Program-made: the position numbers and the translations under genes
Shown: positions 44,867-53,876 of the stretch, in pieces
How positions within the stretch are numbered: position 1 is the stretch's first letter
Layout: each line of letters opens with the position of its first letter
The notes under the pieces: generated by a model
The model's database searches: none
What the model saw: only the letters and a program-made list of their open reading frames with translations
What the model was told of the DNA's origin: nothing
Assembly (NCBI GenBank): GCA_964519955.1
Contig: CAZFLM010000009.1
Location: 62,001 to 126,000, forward strand
DNA from: CAZFLM01 sp964519955
GTDB taxonomy: Bacteria > Armatimonadota > Chthonomonadetes > Chthonomonadales > CAJBBX01
Direction: 5' to 3'
Length of the DNA: 64,000 nt

Positions 44867-45586
44867 CGTCCTCCGGACGCCACGTCAGGCTGTGCGTTGC
44901 GCTGGGCGCTGCGATCGGCGTCCGGGTGATGAATCACCCGTCTGGCGGGCCTTCGGCCAAGCGTCCTCCGGACGCCACGACGGGCTGTGCGTTGCGTTGG
45001 GCGCATGCGATCAGCGTCCGGGTGATGAATCACCCGTCTGGCGGGCCTGCGGCCAAACGTCCTCCGGACGCCACGACGGGCTGTGCGTTGCGTTGGGCGC
45101 TGCGATCGGCGTCCGGGTGATGAATCACCCGTCTGGCGGGCCTGCGGCCAAACGTCCTCCGGACNNNNNNNNNNNNNNNNNNNNNNNNNNNNNNNNNNNN
45201 NNNNNNNNNNNNNNNNNNNNNNNNNNNNNNNNNNNNNNNNNNNNNNNNNNNNNNNNNNNNNNNNCGTCCTCCGGACGCCACGACAGGCTGTGCGTCGCGT
45301 TGGGCGCTGCGATCGGCGTCCGGGTGATGAGTCACCCGTCTGGCGGGCCTCCGGCCGAGCGTCCTCCGGACGCCAGGTCGGGCCGTGCGTTGCGTTGGGC
45401 GCATGCGATCAGCGTCCGGGTGATGAATCACCCGTCTGGCGGGCCTGCGGCCAAACGTCCTCCGGACGCCACGACAGGCTGTGCGTCGCGTTGGGCGCTG
45501 CGATCGGCGTCCGGGTGATGAGTCACCCGTCTGGCGGGCCTCCGGCCGAGCGTCCTCCGGACGCCAGGTCGGGCCGTGCGTCGCCG
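44867..45586. repeat. 95/96-bp tandem repeat array interrupted by an assembly gap
   Basis: Units start (CGTCCTCCGGACG) at 44867, 44962, 45058, 45153, then after the gap at 45265, 45360, 45456 and 45551. Spacing alternates 95 and 96 bp, because units alternate between GGCGCTGCGATCGGCG and GGCGCATGCGATCAGCG, giving a ~191-bp higher-order period. Each unit holds the palindrome GGGTGATGAATCACCC (or GAGTC variant). Both strands read as open frames through the array, but no protein is supported. Confidence 0.93.
45165..45264. other. Assembly gap (100 N)
   Basis: Exactly 100 Ns, the default scaffold-gap length, inside the tandem array; the true number of repeat units is unknown. Confidence 0.99.
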
Positions 45587-45670
45587 TTCTACTGACTTCT
45601 AGCTACTGGCTTCTGACTTCCGCCTTCTCGCTACTCGCTACTCGCTCCTCGCTACTCGCTACTCGCTACT
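45587..45670. repeat. Twelve-unit heptanucleotide tandem repeat
   Basis: 84 bp that divide exactly into 12 heptamers of consensus CGCTACT (TTCTACT, GACTTCT, AGCTACT ... CGCTACT). It lies between the 95/96-bp array and the stop codon of the cytochrome gene and uses the same heptamer as the inverted repeat at 10047-10213. Confidence 0.9.
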
Positions 45671-45672
45671 GC

Positions 45673-46395
45673 TCACGACTTCGAGTGCCCCGCCTCGTGG
45701 CAGCGGCTGCAGAGCTTCTTCTTCTCGTCCAGCAGCAGCTTCGGGCGCGGGGCGCCGTGCGGGTCGTGGCACATGGCGCAGCGGGCGAGCGGCGTTGGCG
45801 TGTGGCTGTGCTTGTTCTGGACCGTAGCCTCGTCGTGGCAGCGGCTGCAGGTGTCGGGCATCGTCGCCGCGCCCAGAGCCTTGCCCTTCGTGTCGTGGCA
45901 CCCGGCGCAGTCCGATGCCGCCCCGGCCGGCGTGCTGTGAGCGTAGCGGTCGGTCCAGCCGGACGGCGCCTTGCCCTTCACCGCGCGGAACTGCACCTTG
46001 CGGCCGGCCACCACGGCCGTGTGAGTGCCGGCCGCGAGCTTCGGCGTGGCGATCCAGAGCACTGTCTCGGCGCGGTCGGCGACGGCATCGGCGGTCGCGG
46101 TGAGGACGCCGGGTGTCATCCAGGCGTCGGCAAAGGGCAGGCGCTGCAGGGCGAGCGGCTTGCCGTCCAGCGTCGCCGCCAGCTTCGCCATCGCCTTCGG
46201 GGCCGCGACGATCAGGCGCACCGGCCCGGCCTGGGCGACGGTGCGATTGGCCGGGTACAGCACGCGGACCGTCTTGAGCGGGTCCGGCGGCGTCGGCTGC
46301 TGCGCTCCCGCGAGGGCCAGCGCGCCAGGCAGCAGCGAGAGAGGCATCAGCAGCATGGCGGCGCGGCGCGCGAGCGGTCTCCGGGACAGGCGCAT
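45673..46395 (-). CDS. Exported tetraheme cytochrome c with CXXCH motifs
   Basis: 240 residues: basic leader and hydrophobic segment (residues 1-32), a beta-rich central domain (about 40-140), then four haem-binding motifs CAGCH (163), CSRCH (183), CAMCH (206) and CSRCH (229), with further His residues for axial ligation. This is the doubled-CXXCH/cytochrome c3-like pattern of periplasmic electron carriers. The upstream gene ends 3 nt before the start, so it is probably the second gene of an operon with the Tat protein. Confidence 0.88.
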   Translation of the reverse strand: MRLSRRPLARRAAMLLMPLSLLPGALALAGAQQPTPPDPLKTVRVLYPANRTVAQAGPVRLIVAAPKAMAKLAATLDGKPLALQRLPFADAWMTPGVLTATADAVADRAETVLWIATPKLAAGTHTAVVAGRKVQFRAVKGKAPSGWTDRYAHSTPAGAASDCAGCHDTKGKALGAATMPDTCSRCHDEATVQNKHSHTPTPLARCAMCHDPHGAPRPKLLLDEKKKLCSRCHEAGHSKS

Positions 46396-46397
46396 CG

Positions 46398-47369
46398 TCA
46401 CGCGATCTTCCCGTACTTGCGCAGCAGCGCCACGTTCTGGCCGATCTCGTCCTTGTACTTGGGCCACATGCCCACGATCACTGCGTCCGTCTTCTTGATG
46501 CCCTTCAGTGCGTACTGGAACGCGGCCTCGACGTCGTAGTCGGTTTCGCAGAGCCGGCCGGCGGCCAGGATCTTGAACGCGAGGCAGGGCTTCTTCACCT
46601 GGCGGATGACGTTGAGCATCGCGTCGCGATCGCCGTCGAGGAACGGCTCGCCGAGTGGGGCGGAGCCGAGCTTCGCGCGGATCTGCTCATGCGGGCGCGT
46701 GACGTAGTAGAGGCAGCACTGGTAGAGGTCCGCCTCCCAGCCGTGGTCTTCGGCGTACTTGATGCAGTCCGGGTTGTGCGCCGAGATGCCCGCGGGGATG
46801 CCCAACACGTCGTGCACCTTCTTGACGAAGTCGTGCACCTGCTCCTGCTTGCCCTGCGCAAACAGCGAATCGGTCACACCGCCGTGGTGAACGTGCCAGA
46901 TCGGCTTGTACTCGAGCAGGTCCTTGGTGACGTTGCTATCGCCCAGGAAGTAGGGGCGGATCTTGGAGCCCTTGGCCCAGAGCTGCTTCAGAGCGTTGCG
47001 CGGCTTCTCGTCCCAGTAGGTGAGCCAGATGTTCAGGCCCTGCTTCTCGCAATCCTGGAGGTACCCGACCGTTCGCTCCAGCGTGAAGTAGTCGGTCATG
47101 GCCAGGGTCATGTTCCGGCACATGTGGCTCCACCCGCCGATCTGGTTGCACCCAACGATCATGCGCGGGATGGTGACCCCGGCGATCGTCACGGTGGGCA
47201 GGGCGGGCGCCGCCTGGACCGGCGCGGCCGCGGCGGAGGCCGTGGTGGCCGTCACCATTCCCTGCGCGGCGGCCAGGGCAGCGCTCCCGGCGACGGCGCT
47301 GCGGATGAACTCGCGGCGGCTGCTGGAGCCTCCGCTCGGCTCGGGGTCGCGGCTCTCGTGCGATGACAT
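46398..47369 (-). CDS. Tat-exported TIM-barrel-like protein of unknown function
   Basis: 323 residues. The N-terminus has a twin-arginine signal, SSRREFIRSAVAGSAALAAA. The rest (IPRMIVGCNQIGGWSHMC, ERTVGYLQDCEKQGLN, FKILAAGRLCE) resembles aldo/keto-reductase-like barrels but lacks an obvious full active-site tetrad. Tat export suggests it folds, perhaps with a cofactor, before secretion. It is followed by the tetraheme cytochrome, so a periplasmic redox step is a reasonable guess. Confidence 0.75.
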   Translation of the reverse strand: MSSHESRDPEPSGGSSSRREFIRSAVAGSAALAAAQGMVTATTASAAAAPVQAAPALPTVTIAGVTIPRMIVGCNQIGGWSHMCRNMTLAMTDYFTLERTVGYLQDCEKQGLNIWLTYWDEKPRNALKQLWAKGSKIRPYFLGDSNVTKDLLEYKPIWHVHHGGVTDSLFAQGKQEQVHDFVKKVHDVLGIPAGISAHNPDCIKYAEDHGWEADLYQCCLYYVTRPHEQIRAKLGSAPLGEPFLDGDRDAMLNVIRQVKKPCLAFKILAAGRLCETDYDVEAAFQYALKGIKKTDAVIVGMWPKYKDEIGQNVALLRKYGKIA

Positions 47370-47619
47370 GGCATGCTCTCCTGCGGGAAGGCGCTGATTG
47401 TCCCGATCTATTCGTAACCCCGGAGGAGGATGCGCCAGCCGGCGTCCCCAGCTCCGTCACCACGCATTGTCCGGGGTACGGCCATTGTAGGGCAAAGCGG
47501 CGCGCTCGTCAACGCGTGCGCTTGCGCGAGGCTGAGCGTATCGCTACAATGGAGCCGCGCCGCGTCCAGCAAGGTCCCGCCGTGTTTGCTGCCCCATCAC
47601 GTCCGACATGGAGGTATCG

Positions 47620-49389
47620 ATGACCGCCAAGCCGTGCCGCCGCGCCCTGTCGTCTGTCGCCGCCGGACTCGTCCTCGTCGGCGCGCTGTGCGCGTCTGCG
47701 CCCGCACAGGTCAAGCTGCCGCGCGTGCGCCCGATCCGCTCCGGGCTCGCGATGCAGCCGCTGCCCGTGCGGGCCAAGACCCCCAGGTCGCCGATCGTCC
47801 TCAACAAGGCCGTCCGGTTCCCCGGGGTGCTGCCGATACAGCGGGGCGAAGCAACCCGAACCACGCTGCAGGGCTACATCGGAAGCGGCGACGTCATGTC
47901 TCGCTTCACGACGCTCAACATGACGTTCTCGACTGACCCGATGCTGAAGATGGAGGCGGTCTCGGAGGAGCCAACCGTCGCGTGGCTGGCGTGGCAGGTG
48001 TCGTCCATGCCGTACCCGCCGCGGACCACCGAGTGGGAGCATCCGGCCGGGCTCATCGACTGCCGCGTGGAGTCGGGCGGCACGAAGACCTCGAACGTCA
48101 ACCGCTTCAAGATCGACCTCGGCTCCCTGGCGCGCGTCCTGCACCGCGACGAGGCGCCTGCCGACGCTACCTGGCAGACGCTGATCTCGCTAGGCTCGGG
48201 CAAGAGCGGCGAGCCCCGCCCGTACCGCGGCCTGATGGCGAGACCCCCCAAGAAGGTGCCGTCGAAGGTGCCGGACGCCGGCTGGTACTACATCCGCGTG
48301 GTGCCGCTGAAGGCGGACGGGCAGTTGGCAGGCGCGCCATCGAACGTCGTCACGATCCACTCGCAGCCGCCGCCCAGCTCCGTGCAGTTCGTCTCACCGG
48401 ACCAGTCCGAGCTGGACCAGACGGTGCGGCCGGATGTGGCGGTCGAGGCCTGGTCGCCCGTGCAGTTCGAGGCCTTCGACGCCGCGTTCCATGTCGTGAT
48501 GGTGCGCGACATGCTGGACCCCTTGACCAACAAGGTGCTCATCGCCAAGGGCACGCACGTCGACATGCAGCCGCGCTCGAAGGATCAGGGCTTCTGGGAC
48601 TGGCTCTGCGACGCGATCGAGGGCTTCTTCAACTTCGTCGAGCAGGCGGCCAACTGGGTGTCGAACGCCTACGCGAGCATCAAGACCGCCGCCATCGACC
48701 TCGGGTGCTCGGTCCTGGGCGAGTGGGCGCGCGAGGGGCTCACGTTCGCGCTCGACACGGGCCTCGCCGCGATAGGGCTGCCGCCCTCGCTGCCCAGCTT
48801 CGACGACCTGAAGGGCATGGGCAAGGACTACCTGGTTGACCTCGCCGGGGAGCAGATCGGGGTGCCGGGCGTCGCGGAGGCCGCGGGGAAGGCGGTCGAC
48901 GAGATGTGCAAGCAGACGAGCGCGGCCCGCAACGGGGCCGGCGATACGAGCGTCTGGTTCGTGCCCGATCCCGGCTTCCTCTACCGCCCGGCGTGTCTCT
49001 ACGTAACGCTGCGCAATGGCACGGGCAAGACGACGCACCCGCTCTGGCTGCGGGTACGTACCGAGGGCATGGTGACCAGCAAGGTCTGGGTAACCGAGCC
49101 GTTCAAGGACAAGCGAATCCCGATCCCCGCGCTGCCGCCCGGCAAGACGCTGCGCGTGCCCATCTACCTGGACACCCAGCTCGAGGATCCGCGTCTCTAC
49201 AACGCGTATACCGCCGAGGTGACGTCGCTGTGGTGGCAGAACTACAACGGGACCGACAACATGCGGCTCTCGGTGGCAACATACTTCCGGCCCACGAAGA
49301 CAGTCAAGCAGCAGCCCACCGGCAGCGTGTACAAGGAGCACTTCGCGCGACGTATAACCGGTAGCAAGTCCTATCAGTGGAGCCAATGA
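47620..49389 (+). CDS. Large secreted protein of unknown function
   Basis: 589 residues with a signal peptide (AAGLVLVGALCASAPAQ). The N-terminal ~270 residues look like beta-sandwich, fibronectin-like domains (GWYYIRVVPLKADGQLAG). The centre (about 320-420) is a helical stretch, WDWLCDAIEGFFNFVEQAAN and following, with an amphipathic or membrane-active look. The C-terminus is again beta-rich (LPPGKTLRVPIYLDTQLE). No family recognised. I chose ATG 47620 because GGAGG lies 5 nt upstream. The ankyrin gene follows at 9 nt, so they are probably co-transcribed. Confidence 0.75.
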   Translation: MTAKPCRRALSSVAAGLVLVGALCASAPAQVKLPRVRPIRSGLAMQPLPVRAKTPRSPIVLNKAVRFPGVLPIQRGEATRTTLQGYIGSGDVMSRFTTLNMTFSTDPMLKMEAVSEEPTVAWLAWQVSSMPYPPRTTEWEHPAGLIDCRVESGGTKTSNVNRFKIDLGSLARVLHRDEAPADATWQTLISLGSGKSGEPRPYRGLMARPPKKVPSKVPDAGWYYIRVVPLKADGQLAGAPSNVVTIHSQPPPSSVQFVSPDQSELDQTVRPDVAVEAWSPVQFEAFDAAFHVVMVRDMLDPLTNKVLIAKGTHVDMQPRSKDQGFWDWLCDAIEGFFNFVEQAANWVSNAYASIKTAAIDLGCSVLGEWAREGLTFALDTGLAAIGLPPSLPSFDDLKGMGKDYLVDLAGEQIGVPGVAEAAGKAVDEMCKQTSAARNGAGDTSVWFVPDPGFLYRPACLYVTLRNGTGKTTHPLWLRVRTEGMVTSKVWVTEPFKDKRIPIPALPPGKTLRVPIYLDTQLEDPRLYNAYTAEVTSLWWQNYNGTDNMRLSVATYFRPTKTVKQQPTGSVYKEHFARRITGSKSYQWSQ

Positions 49390-49398
49390 GGTAGGTCG

Positions 49399-50448
49399 AT
49401 GGTGGGGCGGCGGCGCGCCTGGCAGCTCGCGTGGTCGGTCGCCGTGCTCGCCGTCACGGCGGGCACGGCATGGTTCATCGTCGCCGTCTCGCTGCCGGTG
49501 CGCCGCAACACGGCCCTCGCTCTCGCCGCGCGCAAGGGCGATCTGCGCGAGGTGCGCCGGCTGCTCGATGCCGGCGCGGACCCGAATGCCCTGGTCGAGT
49601 GCGGCGAGGAGGAGGAGGGCATTCGCCGCACGTGGGAGCGCGTGCGGTACGGCTACCGGCGCGACGCCAAGCCCGCCCTGCTCTGGGCGATGGAGGAGGA
49701 CTCTGCGCCAACGCCGGCGCCGAATGCATCGCCGGGGCACCCCGTCAATGAGCAGGTTGTCCGGATCTTGCTGGAACATGGCGCCGATCCGAGGCGGGGG
49801 GACGGCTACTCGACGCCGCTGGGCTCCGCGGCACAGTGCGGCAGCCCGGCAGTGGTGAGGATGCTCGTCGCGGCTGGGGCGCCAGTCGACATGCGCTGCG
49901 GCAGCCGGTTGACCGCCCTGGCCTGGTCTGGCACGCCGGACGTGGCCGAGACGCTCATCTCACTTGGTGCGGATGTCAACCGGGACGCCGGTGAAGGGCC
50001 TCCACTCCTGAAGGCCATCACGAGCAACAACGACGCGGTCGCCCACGTGCTGCTGCGGCACGGTGCAAGCGCGCGTGCCAGGGAACTACTCCCCGAAGCT
50101 GCCCTGATCGGCCGCGCAGACCTGGTTCGAGAGCTGCTGGCGCGCGGCGCGGACCCGCTCCACCCGGCGGGCGAGGGCGAGCGGGCGCTCGTGAGCGCGG
50201 CCGATGTCGGGAGCCTCGAGGTGACAGTCATGCTGCTGCGGCGCGGAGTGGATCCGAACACGCCGACCCAGCGAACGACCGCACTGACCCGGGCGGCCGC
50301 CATGGAGCGCGCCGACGTGGCGGAGGCGCTCTTGCGTCGTGGCGCCGACCCAAACCGCCGAGGTGCTAACGGAGACAGCCCGCTGTCGGCGCAGATGTCA
50401 CGCAGCCCGAAGATGATCGCGCTGCTCCGTCGGGCGGGGGCGAAGTGA
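49399..50448 (+). CDS. Membrane-anchored ankyrin-repeat protein (copy 1)
   Basis: 349 residues. An N-terminal transmembrane helix (AWSVAVLAVTAGTAWFIVAV), then about nine ankyrin repeats with the usual LL..GADPN ends (RRLLDAGADPNALV, ILLEHGADPRRGDG, LLRRGADPNRRGANGDSPL). The start is ATG 49399, 9 nt after the preceding stop. Ankyrin arrays bind other proteins; the topology places the repeats on one side of the membrane, most likely outside. Confidence 0.88.
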   Translation: MVGRRRAWQLAWSVAVLAVTAGTAWFIVAVSLPVRRNTALALAARKGDLREVRRLLDAGADPNALVECGEEEEGIRRTWERVRYGYRRDAKPALLWAMEEDSAPTPAPNASPGHPVNEQVVRILLEHGADPRRGDGYSTPLGSAAQCGSPAVVRMLVAAGAPVDMRCGSRLTALAWSGTPDVAETLISLGADVNRDAGEGPPLLKAITSNNDAVAHVLLRHGASARARELLPEAALIGRADLVRELLARGADPLHPAGEGERALVSAADVGSLEVTVMLLRRGVDPNTPTQRTTALTRAAAMERADVAEALLRRGADPNRRGANGDSPLSAQMSRSPKMIALLRRAGAK

Positions 50449-50487
50449 CGGGATCGCTGGCTCTGCAGAACGAAGGGAGCGAGGGCC

Positions 50488-51342
50488 ATGATGCGGCGAC
50501 ACGGGTGCTTGATCGGTGGGCTTGCGTCCGTCCTGCTCGCGGGCGGGCTTGTCGGCTGGTGGGTGTTGGCGGTGGCCCGGCCCGAGCGGCTGAACGACCG
50601 GCTGGCGGCGGCGATCCGGCGGCGCGATGCCACGGCGGTCGACGCGCTGCTGAAGCAGGGGGCAAGCGCGCGTGCCTGGCGGCAGGGCGACCCGTCGGAA
50701 GGGGATTGGGACCGGTACCGGCCGATGCTGCTGCTGGCACTGGCCGACACTCGCCAGCAGCAGTGGCCGTATGGGTACGTATCGACCCCGCCGGCGGCCG
50801 GGGTCGGCTCCGACGCCAAGCCGCATATCGACCTGCGGGTCGTCAAGCTACTGCTCGACCATGGAGCGGACCCCAACCGGGGCTACGACGACTGGCTGCC
50901 GCTGAGCGCCGCCGCGGCTGCGGATGACATCGAAGCGGTTCGCGAACTGGTGCGGCGCGGGGCGCACGTCGACGGCCATCCCGCCAAGGGAGATACGGCG
51001 CTGTGCGTCGCTACCTCGAAGCAGATGGCCGCTGAGCTGCTCCGGCTGGGGGCGAACGCGAACGCCCGTGGCTCCGAGGAACGGACGCCTCTGCGCCGGG
51101 CGGTTGAGCGTGGCGATGCGCCGATGGTCGGTTTCCTCGCGTCTCGCGGCGCCCGAGTGCGCGGCGATGGGCTGCTGATCGTGGCGACCGACACCGGGAA
51201 CGAGCAGGTTGTGAAGGCCCTGCTCGCCGCGGGCTGCGATCCGAACGAGCCCGACGCGTTTGGCGAGCGCCCGCTTGGCCATGCGAGGTCCGCCGGTCGC
51301 AAGCAGATCGCCGGCATACTGGCGGCGGCCGGGGCCAGGTAG
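50488..51342 (+). CDS. Membrane-anchored ankyrin-repeat protein (copy 2)
   Basis: 284 residues. An N-terminal transmembrane helix (IGGLASVLLAGGLVGWWVLA), then ankyrin repeats (VKLLLDHGADPNRGYDDWLP, ELVRRGAHVDGHPAKGDTAL, LLRLGANANARGSEERTPL, LLAAGCDPNEPDAFGERPL). Similar in plan to the genes at 49399 and 53877. The start is ATG 50488 with GGAGCGAGGG upstream. Confidence 0.88.
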   Translation: MMRRHGCLIGGLASVLLAGGLVGWWVLAVARPERLNDRLAAAIRRRDATAVDALLKQGASARAWRQGDPSEGDWDRYRPMLLLALADTRQQQWPYGYVSTPPAAGVGSDAKPHIDLRVVKLLLDHGADPNRGYDDWLPLSAAAAADDIEAVRELVRRGAHVDGHPAKGDTALCVATSKQMAAELLRLGANANARGSEERTPLRRAVERGDAPMVGFLASRGARVRGDGLLIVATDTGNEQVVKALLAAGCDPNEPDAFGERPLGHARSAGRKQIAGILAAAGAR

Positions 51343-51375
51343 GCTGTCGATCTGTAGACGAGGAAGGACAACGCA

Positions 51376-53232
51376 GTGGCGATCGTTGGTGTGTGGACCG
51401 CCCGGGTTCCCGGGTCGACGGGCAGGTTCGCTCTGGCCCTTCTGCTATGTGCGTCCAATGTGCAGACCCATCTGGCGTGGGCATCCCCCGGCCCCGAGAA
51501 CGTGCTGCTTGTGGTGAACGACGACAGCAAGGACTCGGTCATCGTTGCCACCACCTACGCGGAGCTGCGGCACATCCCGCCAGGCAACGTGCTGCGCCTG
51601 AAGGGCGTCGCGACGAGCGGCAAGATCATGCTTGAGGAGTTCAAGGGCAAGATCCTCCAGCCGGTCATCGAGGCGATTGCCCAGCGCGGGCTGCGGGAGC
51701 AGATCGACTGCGTGATCTACTCGGCGGGGTTCCCCTACGCGGTCGACATCTCGGCCGACATGGCGGGCAAGAAGTTCCCGACGGTCATCACCCAGCCGGC
51801 GTCGCTCACGGGGCTCACCTACCTGTCCGACATGGTGATGAAGACCGACATGAGCTACCTGACCCTCGACTCGAACTGGTACGCGTCGCACGGACGGCCG
51901 GGGCCGAGATCGACCGACAGCGCCTGGACCGCGGACGACCGCCGCAAGCGCGCCCAGTTCGAGGAGCTGCTGCAGAAGTACCAGGCGGAGAAGCAGACCG
52001 CGGACCAGGAGAAACGCGCGCTGTCCGCCGAGGCGCAGGGCTGGCTGGCGCAGGCGGCGGCGAACGGGCGCTTCCTGGCGACGCGGCACCGTGCCAGCCC
52101 GGACGTGCTCTACGACCTGGCCTGCACGTTCGCGCTCCAGGCTCAGCCCGAGGAGGCCATGTCGACCCTCAATTCGGCGTTCGTGGCCGGCTGGCGCAAT
52201 GCCGCGCTCACGGCGCAGGACCCTGACCTCGCATCGCTGCGCCCGCGCGCCGACTTCCAGGCGCTCCTGAAGCGCATCGAGGACGCGCGCGTCGATCCAG
52301 GGGTCGTGCGCCCGTTCCGCGCCAGGACGGAGTGGGGCCCGAGCGGCGCGCCCGCTGCAGGCGGCCAGGGCCGACGTTACCTGATGGCCGCGATGCTGGC
52401 CTACATCGGCGGGCCGGCCAACACGCTGGACGAGGCGCTCGCGAGCCTGCGGGCAAGCGCCGGCGCCGACGGCGCGCGGCCCGCGGGGACCATCTACTAC
52501 ATGGCTTCGACGGACAACGCGCGCACCGGCCCGAGGCGCTGGGGGTTCAAGCCGGCCGCTGAGGCGCTGGCGAAGCTGGGCGTCAAGGCGGAGGTGCTGG
52601 AGGGTGTTCTGCCGCCGAAGAAGCCGGATGTGGCAGGAGCCATGATCGGCATCTCGAACTTCAACTGGAAGTCGAGTGGCAGCACCATTCTGCCGGGCGC
52701 CTTCTGCGACCACCTGACCAGCGCGGCGGGCGTCATGATCGGTGGTGGGCAGACGCTGCTGAGCGAGTACCTGAAGTATGGGGCGGCGGGATCGTGCGGC
52801 ACGGTGTGGGAACCGTACAACACGCAGGCCAAGTTCCCCACCGCGTTCGTGCATGTGTACTACGCGAGCGGGTGCACGCTGGCCGAGGCGTTCTACCAGT
52901 CGGTGACGGCCCCGTACCAGCAGCTCCTTGTCGGCGACCCGCTCTGCCGCCCGTGGGCGAAGATCCCCACGGTGCGCGTGGCGGGGCTGAAGGAGGGCGA
53001 GGCGGTTCGGGCGGCGCGCAAGCTGAGCGCTGCCGTCACGGGCGCGCTGCCGGTTACGCGCTGCGAGCTGTACGTGGACGGCAAGCTGCGGCAGTCGGCC
53101 AAACCGGGCGAGAAGCTGGTGCTCGATCCGAAGGGGCTGGCGGCGGGCGCGCACGAGGCGCGGGTGGTTGCGGTGGCAGGTCCGCTGGAGACGACGGGGC
53201 GCGCGATCGTGGGGTTCCGCGTGGGGAAGTAG
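51376..53232 (+). CDS. TIGR03790-family secreted protein with TPR-like insert
   Basis: 618 residues with a signal peptide (FALALLLCASNVQTHLAWA). The start NVLLVVNDDSKDSVIVATTY with the following ELRHIPPGNVLRL is diagnostic of TIGR03790. Between the N- and C-terminal parts of that domain lies about 130 residues with coiled-coil and TPR-like helices (EELLQKYQAEKQTADQEKRA, DVLYDLACTFALQAQPEEAM). The C-terminal ~60 residues form an Ig-like beta domain (ALPVTRCELYVDGKLRQSA). The function of TIGR03790 is unknown. The start is GTG 51376 after GAGGAAGGA. Confidence 0.85.
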   Translation: MAIVGVWTARVPGSTGRFALALLLCASNVQTHLAWASPGPENVLLVVNDDSKDSVIVATTYAELRHIPPGNVLRLKGVATSGKIMLEEFKGKILQPVIEAIAQRGLREQIDCVIYSAGFPYAVDISADMAGKKFPTVITQPASLTGLTYLSDMVMKTDMSYLTLDSNWYASHGRPGPRSTDSAWTADDRRKRAQFEELLQKYQAEKQTADQEKRALSAEAQGWLAQAAANGRFLATRHRASPDVLYDLACTFALQAQPEEAMSTLNSAFVAGWRNAALTAQDPDLASLRPRADFQALLKRIEDARVDPGVVRPFRARTEWGPSGAPAAGGQGRRYLMAAMLAYIGGPANTLDEALASLRASAGADGARPAGTIYYMASTDNARTGPRRWGFKPAAEALAKLGVKAEVLEGVLPPKKPDVAGAMIGISNFNWKSSGSTILPGAFCDHLTSAAGVMIGGGQTLLSEYLKYGAAGSCGTVWEPYNTQAKFPTAFVHVYYASGCTLAEAFYQSVTAPYQQLLVGDPLCRPWAKIPTVRVAGLKEGEAVRAARKLSAAVTGALPVTRCELYVDGKLRQSAKPGEKLVLDPKGLAAGAHEARVVAVAGPLETTGRAIVGFRVGK

Positions 53233-53241
53233 GCGGGGCAG

Positions 53242-53559
53242 TCAGTTGTCGGCGCGATCTTGCTGAAGGAGTGCCGCCGCGTCTCGCGCGCCGTGGATGA
53301 TGCGAGAGACCCTGGCAACCCGCTCCTCGGCAATGTAGCGGTAGTAGATGACGTAGTTGCCTACGACCAGGATCCGGGTACCGATGCCCATGTCGTCGCG
53401 AGGGCTGCCCGACAACGGATGCCGCTCAAGGGACTCCATGCTGCTAGCCAAGCGCAGCAGCAGACGCTCAGCGGCCTGGGCGTTGTGCCGCGAGATATCC
53501 CGGCCGATGTCCTCGATGTCTCGGTGGGCCCGGGCCGAGAGGCGGACGCGTGCACTCAC
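53242..53559 (-). CDS. RelE/ParE-type toxin
   Basis: 105 residues: VRLSARAHRDIEDIGRDISR, LERHPLSGSPRDDMG, ILVVGNYVIYYRYIAEERVA and VSRIIHGARD match ParE/RelE plasmid-stabilisation toxins. The reading frame is intact. It overlaps its antitoxin gene by 4 nt. Members poison gyrase (ParE) or cleave mRNA (RelE); which applies is not resolved. Confidence 0.9.
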   Translation of the reverse strand: MSARVRLSARAHRDIEDIGRDISRHNAQAAERLLLRLASSMESLERHPLSGSPRDDMGIGTRILVVGNYVIYYRYIAEERVARVSRIIHGARDAAALLQQDRADN

Positions 53560-53825
53560 TTCTCGCGCTCGTCGTGGATCGCCTGCGTGACCGATCGTAC
53601 CAGATCCTCGGGCGTGGTGAACTCGTAGTACTCGCCGCGTTCGATCTGCGCGAATCCCTCCTCGATGTCACGGCGGAGGTCGTCCAGTCGCGCTTGAGGG
53701 TCGTTGTCGCGCCGCTCCAGGAGGCGGAGGGCTTCGCGGACGACCTCGTTGGCGGAGGGGTACATGCCGGTGGCGACCTTGTCGGCAATGAGCTTCTCGA
53801 GTTCCGGGGTGAGGGATACGTTCAT
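53556..53825 (-). CDS. ParD-like antitoxin
   Basis: 89 residues. The N-terminal ribbon-helix-helix MNVSLTPELEKLIADKVATG with PSANEVVREALRLLERR is the ParD (CC2985-type) signature; the acidic C-terminus would wrap the toxin and the N-terminus autoregulate the promoter. It is the first gene of the pair, start ATG 53825. Confidence 0.9.
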   Translation of the reverse strand: MNVSLTPELEKLIADKVATGMYPSANEVVREALRLLERRDNDPQARLDDLRRDIEEGFAQIERGEYYEFTTPEDLVRSVTQAIHDEREK

Positions 53826-53876
53826 CGGTCCGTCCTTGTGCGTGATCTGTGCGAATCGTACCACGGATGGCGAGCC

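Noticed and set aside
44892..45518. Open frames on both strands through the 95/96-bp array
   Set aside because: Repeats without stops give frames by chance; the frame also runs through the N gap.
44867..45586. CRISPR array
   Set aside because: Units are contiguous near-identical 95/96-bp copies with no unique spacers and no cas genes nearby.
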